From: CAZAQS01 sp964486825
GTDB taxonomy: Bacteria > Chloroflexota > Anaerolineae > Anaerolineales > UBA4823
Reading direction: 5' to 3'
Length of the DNA stretch: 6,716 nt
Assembly (NCBI GenBank): GCA_964486825.1
Contig: CAZAQS010000257.1
Span: forward strand, 1 to 6,716
This document shows, one piece after another, positions 6,555 to 6,716 of the stretch; position 1 is the stretch's first letter, and each line of letters begins with the position of its first letter. Below the pieces are notes generated by a model, which was given only the letters and a program-made list of their open reading frames with translations, did not search any database and was not told the DNA's origin. The position numbers were made by a program, and so were the translations under genes.

Positions 6555-6608
6555 TACCTAAATTTCAAACCATGCCTCATCTACCAGTCACAGTTTACCA
6601 TGCCTGCC
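6555..6608. other. Intergenic spacer between the probable decarboxylase and regulator genes
   Basis: This short spacer holds a 9-nt direct repeat, ACCATGCCT, at 6569-6577 and 6597-6605 (28 nt start to start). I see no convincing promoter, terminator or FNR-type box. The regulator may be read from the upstream gene or from a promoter I cannot recognise. Confidence 0.4.
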
Positions 6609-6716
6609 CTACTGCCTGGTTCTCTCCTTCAACATTTCGTTTCCAATCCGAATCACTTCCTGGATGAGCAGATCGAAATCCTCCCGCCGGCTGCGGTGGT
6701 TGGTAATGGCGGCGCG
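6609..6716 (-). CDS. C-terminal end of a probable PLP-dependent (group II) decarboxylase (5' end outside window)
   Basis: The last 35 codons are visible, ending with TAG at 6611-6609. The residues RAAITNHRSRREDFDLLIQE resemble the C-terminal end of group II pyridoxal-dependent decarboxylases and related PLP enzymes (aromatic amino acid/glutamate decarboxylase type). There a strand 'R-x-x-x-x-N-x-R-(T/S)' is followed by 'x-x-D-x-D-x-L-(L/V)-x-x-V'. The PLP lysine and all catalytic residues lie outside the window, so the substrate is unknown and the assignment rests on a short motif. It is co-oriented with the regulator gene, 72 nt before its ATG. Confidence 0.6.
   Translation of the reverse strand, partial: RAAITNHRSRREDFDLLIQEVIRIGNEMLKERTRQ

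Noticed and set aside
6540..6568. TTGAAA with AAGAAT 17 nt later as a promoter for the regulator
   Set aside because: The start of transcription would fall at or past the ATG at 6536, and the -10 match is weak.
1..6716. CRISPR arrays, tRNA or rRNA genes, insertion sequences
   Set aside because: No regularly spaced repeats, RNA-gene signatures, transposase frames or terminal inverted repeats were seen on either strand by eye.

Overview
The window looks like bacterial chromosome of moderate to slightly high GC, densely packed with genes. The protein style suggests the phylum Chloroflexota (Anaerolineae-like): paired large membrane-anchored von Willebrand factor A (VWA) proteins and an FNR-type regulator beside a metal ATPase. 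This placement is inferred from family resemblance only; there is no rRNA or other marker in the window.

Left half (1-3306, plus strand): the 3' end of a membrane-anchored protein, probably a BatA/VWA-type protein, runs into a complete gene for a 969-residue membrane protein through an ATGA stop/start overlap. The large protein has two N-terminal membrane segments, a first VWA domain, a glutamine-amidotransferase-like domain with no visible catalytic cysteine, a second VWA domain, a beta-rich region, a C-terminal membrane anchor and a charged, Arg-rich tail. Both VWA domains keep the metal-ion-dependent adhesion site (MIDAS) residues.

Right half (3309-6716, all minus strand, converging on the first half with only 2 nt between stop codons): in transcription order, the last 35 codons of a probable PLP-dependent decarboxylase, a Crp/Fnr-family regulator, a 72-residue heavy-metal-associated (HMA) protein with a CxxC site, and a 664-residue P1B-type metal ATPase that has no HMA domain of its own. 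The ATPase has the unusual CPG membrane motif in place of CPC, and a His-Glu pair in its last membrane helix.

The main point of interest is the 205-nt gap between the regulator and the HMA gene. It holds a probable terminator for the regulator. Further downstream is a 9/10 match to the FNR box (TTGAT-N4-ATCAA), placed at exactly the distance from a TATATT -10 element expected for a class II FNR-activated promoter. The neighbouring regulator has the E-x-x-S-R recognition-helix signature of FNR but lacks the cysteine set of an Fe-S FNR and the cAMP-contacting Arg of CRP. The right half therefore reads as a compact, self-contained metal-efflux module: sensor/activator, then its operator and promoter, then a soluble metal-binding protein and an efflux pump. 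The signal and the exported metal are unknown.
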